From contig NZ_CBYO010000007.1 in NCBI RefSeq assembly GCF_000577245.1, positions 124,001-188,000 of the forward strand: a DNA stretch of 64,000 bases, in the 5' to 3' direction. The translations under genes and the position numbers were made by a program. The stretch is from Paucisalibacillus algeriensis. GTDB taxonomy: Bacteria > Bacillota > Bacilli > Bacillales > Amphibacillaceae. The notes beneath the pieces were generated by a model. The model was not told the origin of the DNA, ran no database searches, and saw only the letters and a program-made list of their open reading frames with translations. This document shows, in pieces, positions 1 to 8,369 of the stretch (its first letter is position 1; each line of letters opens with the position of its first letter).

Positions 1-50
1 TTAAACGACTAAAAATAGTCTGCAAAACATAGCGAATATCGAGGCACTAC

Positions 51-884
51 CTATATAATTTGAACCTTAATATAAGTTCTGTCATCAAATGATAGATTCT
101 CTTTAGCTATACCTTTGGTTGATCTATTTTCATGAATACAAAGTGGATCATTTTTTAAAATACGAGTCAGTTCTTCCTCGGATGCTTCAAGACTATCCAG
201 AATTGTAGGATAACCATCTGAAGCTAATGATAGAAATTCTAGACCCTCTGGTAAATCTATTGTCTTAATTAATTCTGATGGTATCGGAAACCCATTCACT
301 ACAGCATAACTTAAATCACATTTCGGAGTTGTATTTTGAAAGTTGTACTGCTTTTTAATAAGAGGCCTAATTAGTTGGAACCCAGTATCCTCACCGTCTA
401 ACAATTCCTCTACTGTTTTCCCGTTTAGTAACTCTCCCTGCAAAATAATACTACGAACCTCACTAAAAACTTCATCAATATGTTTTATATTTTGATAGAG
501 TTTATTTCCATAATAAAGTTGGCAATCTCCAACCATCCAAACTTTATGATGATATTTACTATAGATAATCATCGAAGCACTTGGACGAAGGTAAGGATAT
601 TCAAGTACTTCCTCTTCCAATTTCAATGCCTCATACAATGCTTTATATTCTTTGTTAATAACTGTAACGATTTCATTAATTGTCTCTTTCCCATCTAATG
701 TTGACATCGCTTCTCGAATCAATTCCGCTGCTAATCTCCCCTGTGTCTTTCCGTTGTATAAACGATCAGATACACTAGTTGCCCCGTCTATTACAGCAGC
801 AAAGTGTTCATTACAGAAATACGCATCCTCACACAAGTCCATATTGCCACTTTTCGATTGAGTAAATTCCTCAACAAGCTTCAT
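51..884 (-). CDS. PP2C-like phosphatase domain protein
   Basis: Probable cytoplasmic metal-dependent phosphatase of the PP2C fold, about 277 residues. Visible signatures in order are an N-terminal acidic ED-A motif, AVIDGATS (the metal-binding DG motif, but with DGAT rather than DGHGG), VGDCQ, LASDGYP (the SDG motif) and a C-terminal FDDRTY. No membrane segment or signal peptide is seen. The ATG at 884 is preferred over an in-frame GTG at 893, because that GTG lies inside the AGGGGGTGA ribosome site. It is the last gene of a tight run and starts about 12 bases after the Nudix stop codon. A paralogue of similar length and motif order lies at 36175-37032. The substrate is unknown, and a non-protein substrate is possible. 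Confidence 0.8.
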   Translation of the reverse strand: MKLVEEFTQSKSGNMDLCEDAYFCNEHFAAVIDGATSVSDRLYNGKTQGRLAAELIREAMSTLDGKETINEIVTVINKEYKALYEALKLEEEVLEYPYLRPSASMIIYSKYHHKVWMVGDCQLYYGNKLYQNIKHIDEVFSEVRSIILQGELLNGKTVEELLDGEDTGFQLIRPLIKKQYNFQNTTPKCDLSYAVVNGFPIPSELIKTIDLPEGLEFLSLASDGYPTILDSLEASEEELTRILKNDPLCIHENRSTKGIAKENLSFDDRTYIKVQII

Positions 885-896
885 CCTATTCACCCC

Positions 897-1529
897 CTAA
901 TCAAAATAAGCACTATTCGTATCGCTAAAAGCCACACTCATCGCCATATCTAACTGTTCCGCAGACATTCTTTCCAGTGACAATGGAGGTAATGAAGAAT
1001 AGGAAAAAAATTGAACATCCTCTGTTTCCTTACTGCCACGAAGTTCCCCAGAATCTCCCTCCACCATTTCGCATAAAAAGTAAGCATTATAGATATGTTG
1101 CATGGTGATAGACGGCCTTTTCTTAGTCTGATCATACAATGCTAGTAGTCGAACTGCTTTAGTTTTTAAGCCCGTTTCTTCATAGATTTCTTTTTCTATG
1201 TTTTCACTAGCAGTTAAACCTATATCACACCATCCACCTGGTAGACACCATAACCCATCAGCAGCTTCCTTAACCATCAGAAGCTTGTCATTATGTATAA
1301 CTAATCCCCTTACAGCAACCTTTGGAGTGTGATAACCTTGTTCAATAGGTAATAATTGATTAATCGTTACCTTTTCTTGTCCAGAAATATAGGACAACAT
1401 TTCTACAGCTAAATCATTCAACTTTAGATATCTTTCTTGATCAAATTGATCTTTACCATACGCTAGCCCTGTTTGGGACAAGCTTTTAATTTCTCTTGCC
1501 CAGTATTTTATTCTTTCGGCAGTATCCAT
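897..1529 (-). CDS. Nudix hydrolase with N-terminal Nudix-associated domain
   Basis: A 210-residue Nudix hydrolase that should cleave a nucleoside diphosphate linked to another moiety, with ADP-ribose or nucleotide sugars as typical substrates. The first 65 residues match the helical domain that precedes many Bacillus Nudix proteins (AERIKYWAREIKSLSQTGLAY). The Nudix box spans roughly residues 98-121, from GGWCDIG to EIYEETGL. The core EExG is intact, the usual Arg is Lys, and the first Glu of the box is Leu, a variation I believe is common in this subfamily. The start ATG has AAAGGAG upstream. It sits between the solute-binding protein (11-base gap) and the PP2C gene. The exact substrate cannot be read from sequence. 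Confidence 0.88.
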   Translation of the reverse strand: MDTAERIKYWAREIKSLSQTGLAYGKDQFDQERYLKLNDLAVEMLSYISGQEKVTINQLLPIEQGYHTPKVAVRGLVIHNDKLLMVKEAADGLWCLPGGWCDIGLTASENIEKEIYEETGLKTKAVRLLALYDQTKKRPSITMQHIYNAYFLCEMVEGDSGELRGSKETEDVQFFSYSSLPPLSLERMSAEQLDMAMSVAFSDTNSAYFD

Positions 1530-1540
1530 GAAATTCTCCT

Positions 1541-2704
1541 TTATTCAGCGCTCTCCTCAATTTCTTGAGCCTTTTCTTTTATTCTATTCCAAATGTCTCT
1601 TCTTCCGTTAGAAACACCTTGTCCACGAAAATTATTATTTTCCCGAACAAGATTGCTCAAATATTTAGCCATTGGTAATTGATTTATAAAGGAAACATTG
1701 TTCATTGATGTTTTCATTGCTGGGATCCAACCCGTATTTTGTAAAATTTCTAGTTGAACATCATCATGAGCTAGAAATTCATAAAATCGTTTAATCTTTT
1801 CCTCATTCCCAAAAGCAACCAAGCCATTTCCGGATACAAGCAATGGTTGCCCATTTTCAAACAAAGGCAACACTTCAAACTCAAATGTATTACCAATAAG
1901 TTCTTGAATCGTTTGTAATTTACTTGTGGTAGTGATAAGTACGCCAATCTCCATATTTGAAAATCGTGTAATGGCCATATGCTCATCAAGCGGTGGAACT
2001 AACCCATACTTTTTTACCAAGTCAGTCCAATATACTTCAAAGGAAGTTACGGAATCCATTCTTGTTTGTTGATAGGCATCCCAATAGTACGGAATTTCTT
2101 TATCAAAATGGAATAACCAAAATGGCCTTACCTTATTGTTATTGTTTATTCTCTCTTGTATGGATTGGTATGTTTCTAAGGAATCATTAGAGTCAAAAGG
2201 TGAAAGAAATTGTTTCTCTGAAAAATGATGATTTAAAACAGTTCGATTAATAATTATGATTGGGAGATTAACTCCTAAAGGATACCCATACAGTTCATCC
2301 TTATATTGAAAGTTTTCTAATGTGGCTCCATGAAAAGAAGTAAATAGTTCTTGGCCAATGTCCTCATTTGATTTAGGTTTTTCAATATTCACCACTTCAT
2401 CTAACCCATAACTTGAATGAACTTCAATAATATCAGGAAGATTACCCTCTACATTGGAGAGTAGTAATTCATCTATTAATGTTTCCCAATTGTTAAATTG
2501 TTTGATATGTACCTTAATCCTAGATGCTTCTTCAAACCCATCAATAGATGATATTAATCCGGGAGTAGTAATCCATATCGTCATAGTATCCTCATATTCA
2601 TCCTCTTTGTTCAATACAAAGTCTTGGTTGATTAAATTCACAATATATATTACAGATAAAATGACAATACCAATAGATAAAAAGAAAAGAACTTTAAGTT
2701 TCAT
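1541..2704 (-). CDS. Membrane-anchored extracellular solute-binding protein
   Basis: A 387-residue protein resembling family 1 (sugar-type) ABC solute-binding proteins. Residues 5-27 form one hydrophobic helix. There is no lipobox cysteine, so it looks like an uncleaved N-terminal anchor rather than a lipoprotein. The body carries typical features of the fold, such as LPDIIEVHSSYGL near residue 89, YGYPLGVNLPIIIINR near 140 and a C-terminal TGWIPAMKTSM. No permease or ATPase gene lies beside it. It is embedded between the phosphohexomutase and the Nudix gene with gaps of 25 and 11 bases. It may work as a surface sensor or carbohydrate-binding protein rather than as part of a transporter (inference). 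Confidence 0.75.
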   Translation of the reverse strand: MKLKVLFFLSIGIVILSVIYIVNLINQDFVLNKEDEYEDTMTIWITTPGLISSIDGFEEASRIKVHIKQFNNWETLIDELLLSNVEGNLPDIIEVHSSYGLDEVVNIEKPKSNEDIGQELFTSFHGATLENFQYKDELYGYPLGVNLPIIIINRTVLNHHFSEKQFLSPFDSNDSLETYQSIQERINNNNKVRPFWLFHFDKEIPYYWDAYQQTRMDSVTSFEVYWTDLVKKYGLVPPLDEHMAITRFSNMEIGVLITTTSKLQTIQELIGNTFEFEVLPLFENGQPLLVSGNGLVAFGNEEKIKRFYEFLAHDDVQLEILQNTGWIPAMKTSMNNVSFINQLPMAKYLSNLVRENNNFRGQGVSNGRRDIWNRIKEKAQEIEESAE

Positions 2705-2729
2705 GGTTCACAACTCCCGGGGTAAGATA

Positions 2730-4163
2730 TTAATGATGACTCAAAATACTAGATTCAATAATCTTTAGTACGTTTTGAATGATCTCTTCTATCTTATCAT
2801 CTGCCGGGGATTCAACCATAATTCTCAGTACTGGCTCTGTTCCCGAAAAGCGAACAAGACACCACGTATCATCAGCCCACTCCCATTTCACACCATCATA
2901 GGTTTTATATTCCAAGAGATCACCTTGACGGATTTCTTCAGCAGGAGTATGGGAAATAACTGATTTAAGATACTCCTTATACTCCGCTTCATAACTATAA
3001 TTGTATTCCTTGAAATATCGCTTACCAAACTTTCCATTTATTTCCTGACGAATTTCACTTAATGGCTTCTTGGTGTGGGCAAGCATCTCCAGAAGAATTC
3101 CTGCTGAAAGTATCGCATCCTTTTCCAAAAGATGTCCTTTAATCGTTATACCTCCGGAACTCTCCCCTCCTATAATCGCATTAGACTGAAGCATTCCTTC
3201 TGCAATATGCTTAAATCCAACCGGTTTTTCAATACATTCAAATCCATAATGCTCTGCAATATCATCTAGTAGATGTGTAGTTGAAATGTTTCGTACCACA
3301 TTTCCCTTTATTCCTTTATACTCTATAAGATAATAATACAAGAGAGTTAATATCTCATTAGCATCAACATAGCAACCTTTCTCATCAATAATAGCAATCC
3401 GGTCTCCATCACCATCCGTTGCAATACCAATATCATATTGGCCTTCTTTCATCATCCCAGTTAACCTCCATAATGATGACTCGGTTGGAGCTGGTACTCG
3501 TCCCCCAAATAAAGGATCTGCTTTGTCATGAATGATTTTGACCTTTGTTCTAGAATCTACCAATAACGTTAGCAAGGAATTAACTCCGGTACCGAACATT
3601 GGATCATATAATACACTGATGTTAGCTTGTTTAATTAACTCCATGTTGATTTGTGATTCTATAAAAGTAATGAATTCATTCGTGTAATTTTTTCTAAGGA
3701 CTAGATTATTCTCCAAGGCACGGTTATAATTCACTCGTTTTACTTCATCAATTTGAATCACATTGATTGCTCTTTCCAACTCAGATGTAATATCTTCCGT
3801 TGCCGGTAAGCCACCTTCACGAACATACTTTATGCCATTATAAATATATGGATTATGACTTGCTGTAAAGGTTAAACCTGCTGCAGCGTTTTCTTCAATA
3901 GTGACAAAGTTTACTAATGGTGTTGGGACGGATGGTGTAAGTAAAATAACTCGGATGTTGTTAGCTGCGAACACTTCCGCTGATGCTTTAGCAAACTCCT
4001 CTGCCATAAAGCGATTGTCATAACCAATTACAATACTCCTCTGTGACTGCTTACGATTTTGCAAAACCTGATTAGCAATTCCTTGAGAAAACTTTCTTAC
4101 ATTATCAAAAGTAAAATTCTCACCGATAACATCACGCCATCCACCTGTTCCAAACCGTATCAT
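2730..4163 (-). CDS. Phosphoglucomutase/phosphomannomutase family protein
   Basis: A 477-residue alpha-D-phosphohexomutase interconverting hexose 1- and 6-phosphates through a phosphoserine intermediate. All four family signatures are present: the active-site serine loop TASHNPYIYNG near residue 101, the metal loop DGDGDR near 250, the sugar-specificity loop GGESSGG near 332 and the C-terminal phosphate-binding RFSGTEP near 443. Its length matches bacterial single-chain enzymes. The start ATG follows AGGAGGAG. It is the first gene of the run ending at 51. It lies just downstream of, but terminator-separated from, a possible sugar-phosphate importer. GlmM-type phosphoglucosamine activity cannot be excluded. 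Confidence 0.9.
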   Translation of the reverse strand: MIRFGTGGWRDVIGENFTFDNVRKFSQGIANQVLQNRKQSQRSIVIGYDNRFMAEEFAKASAEVFAANNIRVILLTPSVPTPLVNFVTIEENAAAGLTFTASHNPYIYNGIKYVREGGLPATEDITSELERAINVIQIDEVKRVNYNRALENNLVLRKNYTNEFITFIESQINMELIKQANISVLYDPMFGTGVNSLLTLLVDSRTKVKIIHDKADPLFGGRVPAPTESSLWRLTGMMKEGQYDIGIATDGDGDRIAIIDEKGCYVDANEILTLLYYYLIEYKGIKGNVVRNISTTHLLDDIAEHYGFECIEKPVGFKHIAEGMLQSNAIIGGESSGGITIKGHLLEKDAILSAGILLEMLAHTKKPLSEIRQEINGKFGKRYFKEYNYSYEAEYKEYLKSVISHTPAEEIRQGDLLEYKTYDGVKWEWADDTWCLVRFSGTEPVLRIMVESPADDKIEEIIQNVLKIIESSILSHH

Positions 4164-4223
4164 GTAACTCCTCCTATTTTAATTTAATAATTGCTTAATT
4201 CCATTTCTTTCAAGAATCACTTT

Positions 4224-4316
4224 CAAAATGATGTTTAGAGCAGCTCTATTAATTATTTCTACCTCGATTTACGTTCCAAATGATGGTTATAACTACCCTA
4301 TTAATCATTTCCTACC
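4224..4316. repeat. Pair of imperfect 40-base direct repeats upstream of the mutase operon
   Basis: Two related 40-base stretches (4224-4263 and 4277-4316) share the skeleton AAATGATG, then TTA, then CTATTAAT and ATTTC. They start 53 bases apart. They sit in the 4164-4370 spacer that must carry the promoter of the phosphohexomutase run, so they may be operator sites. No known operator consensus was recognised. Confidence 0.45.
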
Positions 4317-4370
4317 CTTTTAATCTTTTTCCCTCTACATTTAACCTCAAATTACCATTATAAAAATTAT

Positions 4371-4391
4371 GGCCCGAATTCAATTCGGGCC
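4371..4391 (-). terminator. Terminator of the Fbp/Afu-type ABC operon
   Basis: Perfect inverted repeat GGCCCGAATT / AATTCGGGCC around one central base, followed on the minus strand by an ATAATTTTTATA tail. It lies 20 bases beyond the permease stop. Confidence 0.8.
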
Positions 4392-4410
4392 TTACTGGCT
4401 AAGGACCGGA

Positions 4411-6081
4411 TTAAACTGAAATCTCCTTCTTACCAGAAATAATTGTAATAATAATCAATGAAATAATCGTGGCTAACGACAGCATGGATGCTAACGCCGC
4501 TGCTGTTCCGAAGTTTGATGTAAAAACTTCACTATAGATTGAAACAGTAATCGTTGCAGTAGCCCCATAATACAACACGATGGTTGAACTTAATTCGTTA
4601 ATGGTTGTTACCCAACTTAAAATTGCACCAGATAACACTCCCGGTATCATCAAAATAGCTGTTGTCTTAAAGAACGTTTTCATAGGGGGAACACCTAAAC
4701 TAATAGATGCTTCCTCAACACTCTTATCAATCTGATGCAATATGGCAGTACTGGAGCGCATCGTGTATGGTAGTTTCCGCACGACGTATGCAATAACTAA
4801 AATTACCCATGTACCGGTTAGCACAATTGGTGGTTTGTTAAAGGCAATGATTAAACTTATACCTAGAACAGTACCTGGAATAACGTAAGGAATCATAATT
4901 AAGGCATCTAGGAAAGAGGTAATCTTAGATTTTTTTCTAACTACCACGTAAGAAAGTAGTAATCCAGCAATAACCATAATCACAATCGCTACACTCGCAT
5001 ACATAAATGTGTTTTGAATTGCTTTAGGAACTTTGTAAAGCACTTCTCGATAACTATCTAGACTAAATCCACCGACAAAAACAGGTCCATTCGTTTTCAA
5101 GAATGAAGTCGTGATTACTGTCGCCTGTGGAATAATCGATAATGTAACGACACCCATTACCATTAACGTTGCTAGAATTCGTTTAAGTGGACTTAGTTTA
5201 ATAACTTTAGGTGGTCGTAATGAACTCATTGTATACGTTTTTCTATTTACGATATGGCGTTGGAATAGTAATACGGATGTAGTTACACCAAGTAAAATCA
5301 TACTTAACGTACTAGCCATTGCTGGATTAGATCCCATTTCACTAATGAACTGGTCATATGCTAGAATTGGTAGCACTTTTTCCCCTTGACCAATTAGCAT
5401 TGGTGTACCGAAGTCAGCAAAAGATGCCATAAATACCATCAATGCCCCCGTTGAAATCGTTGGGAAGATTAATGGCAATGTTACTTTGCGAATACGCTCA
5501 AAGCCAGATACCCCAAGACTAGCAGATGCTTCTTCAAGAGATACATCGATAGTTTTCAGTGCACCGGATACGTATAAGTAAATATGCGGATAGAACTGTA
5601 ATGTAAATACCCAGATCATTCCGTGTAATCCATAAATAGATGGAATTTTAATTCCAAAGTCAGCCAAAAAGTTTGTAATAAAACCGTTATTTCCAAGCAT
5701 TAAAATCCAGGAATAAGCCCCAATAAAAGGTGGTGACAATAGTGTTAAGATAATTAAAATATGGAATACACCTTTGAACGGGATATTAAATCGTGACATT
5801 GCATAAGCAACTGGAATACCTAATAAACAGGCAAAGAAGGTTGCAGATATCGATACAATAAAACTATTAAATAATGCAGAATAATAGTATTTATAGCTAA
5901 AAAATTCCTTGTAGTTCTCTAATGATACTTTTCCGTCTTGCCAAAAACTATTAATAAATATATTAAATAGGGGGTAAATTAAGAAAAAACCAATTAGAAT
6001 AAATGCCGCTATAGTAACGTAATTCCAGAAATCTAGACGAAGACTAAACGGTTTCCTTAAGGCTTGTGTTCTTGTGCTCAT
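4411..6081 (-). CDS. Fbp/Afu-type ABC transporter permease (fused double domain)
   Basis: A 556-residue inner-membrane permease with two tandem BPD_transp_1 domains, as in the FbpB/AfuB family that imports ferric iron, 2-aminoethylphosphonate or phosphorylated sugars. Two EAA loops that contact the ATPase are visible: EEASASLGVSGFERIRKVTLP near residue 183 and EEASISLGVPPMKTFFKTTA near 460. About twelve hydrophobic segments surround them. The start ATG is preceded by GGGGAGGAAG and lies inside the 3' end of the ATPase gene (38-base overlap), which implies translational coupling. It is the third gene of the binding protein, ATPase, permease operon. The substrate is not determined by the permease alone. 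Confidence 0.9.
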   Translation of the reverse strand: MSTRTQALRKPFSLRLDFWNYVTIAAFILIGFFLIYPLFNIFINSFWQDGKVSLENYKEFFSYKYYYSALFNSFIVSISATFFACLLGIPVAYAMSRFNIPFKGVFHILIILTLLSPPFIGAYSWILMLGNNGFITNFLADFGIKIPSIYGLHGMIWVFTLQFYPHIYLYVSGALKTIDVSLEEASASLGVSGFERIRKVTLPLIFPTISTGALMVFMASFADFGTPMLIGQGEKVLPILAYDQFISEMGSNPAMASTLSMILLGVTTSVLLFQRHIVNRKTYTMSSLRPPKVIKLSPLKRILATLMVMGVVTLSIIPQATVITTSFLKTNGPVFVGGFSLDSYREVLYKVPKAIQNTFMYASVAIVIMVIAGLLLSYVVVRKKSKITSFLDALIMIPYVIPGTVLGISLIIAFNKPPIVLTGTWVILVIAYVVRKLPYTMRSSTAILHQIDKSVEEASISLGVPPMKTFFKTTAILMIPGVLSGAILSWVTTINELSSTIVLYYGATATITVSIYSEVFTSNFGTAAALASMLSLATIISLIIITIISGKKEISV

Positions 6082-7168
6082 TTAGTACTTCCTCCCCACT
6101 CTCATTAAAAATAACCGCTTCTTCCGGATTAAGATCAACCTTGACTTTATCCCCCGCCTTCCTAAGCATGTTGTAACGAATAGAATGCTCATGTGCACTA
6201 ATAAGAGTTCCAGAAGTAAACCTAATCTTGTACACAACAGACTCTCCAAGGAAGGTAGCATCAAGAATTTCCCCATCAACTAGAGTAGAACTCTCATCAC
6301 TAGTTTCTTTGATATTAATTTGTTCTGGTCGAACCGAATACACTGCTTTTCCTTTTGCATTCTGCAACAGTCTTGTTTTTAGCGTTACACCCTCAACCGA
6401 AACAGTTGCATTTTTCTCAGAATCTACTACCTTTAAATCTGCATCTAGGAAGTTAGTTGTACCGATAAAATTCGCAACAAACTTATTAGAAGGGCTTAAA
6501 TAAATCTCATGAGGTCTACCAATTTGTTGTACTTTCCCATCGCTCATTACAGCAATTCTGTCTGATACGGCTAGAGCTTCTTCCTGGTCATGAGTAACAT
6601 AAATAGTTGTGATATTTAAGCTTTTTTGTAGACTTCTAATATCCTCACGCATCTTAATTCTTAATTTTGCATCAAGATTGGAAAGTGGTTCATCCATCAA
6701 TAATACGCCTGGATGAATAACGATTGCCCGTGCTAGAGCAACACGTTGTTGCTGACCACCACTCAATTGAGAAGGTTGACGGTCTTTAAGATGGGAAAGC
6801 TCAACCATGTCTAATGCTTCTGTTACCCTTACTTTTATCTCTGTTTTATTAATCTTTCTTGCTTTCAAGCCATAAGCAACATTCTCGAACACGGTTAAAT
6901 GAGGAAAGATAGCATAGTTTTGAAAAACCATTCCAATATTACGTTTATGTGCTGGAACATTGTTCATGTGTTTGTCACCGAAGTACAAATCACCTTCTTC
7001 TTGTTGATAGAATCCCGCAAGTGTACGAAGTAAAGTAGTTTTACCACATCCACTTGGCCCAAGTAAGGTGAAAAATTCTCCTTTTTGGATGTCAATATTT
7101 ATATCGTCTATAGCTTTGTTTTCGCCAAAGTATTTGCTAATTTGTTGTATTTTAATATGATTTTCCAA
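6044..7168 (-). CDS. Fbp/Afu-type ABC transporter ATP-binding protein
   Basis: A 374-residue importer ATPase. Walker A GPSGCGKTT, the Q-loop region, the signature LSGGQQQR, Walker B VLLMDEPLSNLD and the switch histidine VTHD are all present. A C-terminal TOBE-like extension of about 130 residues follows, as in FbpC/PotA. The best start is a TTG at 7168 (Leu-Glu-Asn-His), placed 8 bases after a GGGGG ribosome site. A TTG further upstream at 7186 lies before that site and is less likely. The gene follows the binding protein after a 61-base gap with a hairpin, and it overlaps the permease by 38 bases. Confidence 0.93.
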   Translation of the reverse strand: MENHIKIQQISKYFGENKAIDDINIDIQKGEFFTLLGPSGCGKTTLLRTLAGFYQQEEGDLYFGDKHMNNVPAHKRNIGMVFQNYAIFPHLTVFENVAYGLKARKINKTEIKVRVTEALDMVELSHLKDRQPSQLSGGQQQRVALARAIVIHPGVLLMDEPLSNLDAKLRIKMREDIRSLQKSLNITTIYVTHDQEEALAVSDRIAVMSDGKVQQIGRPHEIYLSPSNKFVANFIGTTNFLDADLKVVDSEKNATVSVEGVTLKTRLLQNAKGKAVYSVRPEQINIKETSDESSTLVDGEILDATFLGESVVYKIRFTSGTLISAHEHSIRYNMLRKAGDKVKVDLNPEEAVIFNESGEEVLNEHKNTSLKETV

Positions 7169-7189
7169 TTTAAGTGCCCCCTTCAAAGA

Positions 7190-7217
7190 AAGGGATCAAG
7201 TGAGTACATGATCCCTT
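7190..7217 (-). terminator. Intercistronic hairpin between binding-protein and ATPase genes
   Basis: Nine-base-pair stem AAGGGATCA / TGATCCCTT with a 10-base loop. On the minus strand it is followed by a T-rich TTTCTTTG. A partial terminator or 3' stabiliser at this place usually makes the binding protein more abundant than the membrane components (known pattern; its role here is inferred). Confidence 0.65.
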
Positions 7218-7229
7218 AAAAGCTATCTA

Positions 7230-8246
7230 CTATTCTTGCTCAACTAAAATTTGTTGGAACTGTTTCATAACATCATCTTTATTCTCCGCAGACCAACCAA
7301 AGTCATAATCAACTAATGGGATATCATCAGAACCTATTAATCCTTCCGGTGGATTTACATCATTACGTATAGCACGTCGACTGAAATCCTCTACAATCAT
7401 TTCTTGGACATCTTTACTTACCAAGAAATCAATAAACTTTTTCGCGTTATCTGCATTTTTCGCATCTTTAATTAATGCAACACCATCCGGAACAGCGGAA
7501 GTTCCTTCTTCTGGATAATTGACATTTACGGAAGCCCCACCAGCGATATAACGGTAAGCAGCTTCTTCTAATGTGATACCAACTGGGAATTCACCGTCAG
7601 CAACACCTTTTGGCACAGCACTTGAGCTAGATAGAATGGTTCCATCTAAATTTGCAACAAAGTCTTCTACAAATCCCCAACCATCATTATCATCTTGATA
7701 TGCAGTTAACATGGTTACTAATTGAGTATAAGCAGAACCTGATTTACTTGGATCAACATAAGCAATTTTTCCAGTCCACTGCTCATCTAATAAATCTTTC
7801 CAACTTTTTGGTGCATCAGCATCAGCAACCATTTCTTGGTTATACATGATAACCATTGGTAGCGCTGAGAAACCAGTCCAGATATTAGTAGGACTCTTAA
7901 ATTCAGCTGGGATTACTTCATCTTCAGCAGTTTTATACGCTTCAAAGCTGTCACCAAAAGCTTCTAGTGATTCGGCACCCCCACCCCAGAATACGTCTCC
8001 TCCTGGGTTACCTTCCTCAGCTGTTACACGGTTTAATAATTCACCTGTACCACCTGTAACAACATCCACTTTAATTCCTGTTCTATCTTGGAACTCTTTT
8101 ACAATTGGATTAATAATTTCATTTTGGTGAGGTGAATACACGGTTAATGAATTTGAATCTTCGCTAGTTTCTTTATCATCAGAACCACATGCAGTAATGA
8201 CGATGAGAAGCATAGCAGCGACTAGAAAAGTCAGTAATTTCTTCAT
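7230..8246 (-). CDS. Fbp/Afu-type substrate-binding lipoprotein
   Basis: A 338-residue lipoprotein that binds the transported substrate outside the membrane. The N-terminus is a Lys-rich start, a hydrophobic core and a lipobox ending in ITAC, which places the acylated Cys at residue 20. The mature part matches the periplasmic binding protein type 2 fold of ferric-iron and AfuA-like binding proteins: SLTVYSPHQNE, DVFWGGGAES and KWTGKIAYVDPS-like segments are seen. The pair of adjacent tyrosines that mark classical FbpA iron ligands is not obvious, so a phosphorylated sugar or phosphonate is as likely as iron. The ATG at 8246 with AGGGGGA upstream is clearly preferred over a longer 8387 start, which would add 47 unlikely residues. 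Confidence 0.88.
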   Translation of the reverse strand: MKKLLTFLVAAMLLIVITACGSDDKETSEDSNSLTVYSPHQNEIINPIVKEFQDRTGIKVDVVTGGTGELLNRVTAEEGNPGGDVFWGGGAESLEAFGDSFEAYKTAEDEVIPAEFKSPTNIWTGFSALPMVIMYNQEMVADADAPKSWKDLLDEQWTGKIAYVDPSKSGSAYTQLVTMLTAYQDDNDGWGFVEDFVANLDGTILSSSSAVPKGVADGEFPVGITLEEAAYRYIAGGASVNVNYPEEGTSAVPDGVALIKDAKNADNAKKFIDFLVSKDVQEMIVEDFSRRAIRNDVNPPEGLIGSDDIPLVDYDFGWSAENKDDVMKQFQQILVEQE

Positions 8247-8369
8247 CTTGTAAATCCCCCTAATATTTGATTTATGGTACAATATTGATAATAGCAAACC
8301 TTTGAAAGCGGATACAATCATATTTTTTTCATAAAATGTATAACTTTTTTCTTGATTGCGGGTGGGGTA
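8247..8369. promoter_or_regulatory. Divergent regulatory region between the ABC operon and its two-component system
   Basis: About 120 bases separate the divergent binding-protein and sensor-kinase genes, so promoters for both directions must lie here. The region is AT-rich and holds the motif CGCTTTCAAAGGTTTGC near 8295-8311. I could not assign -35/-10 boxes or regulator sites with confidence. Confidence 0.5.

Noticed and set aside
6044-6081. Overlap of ATPase and permease genes as a possible frameshift or assembly error
   Set aside because: Both proteins are full length, with intact ends and a good ribosome site for the permease; translational coupling explains it.
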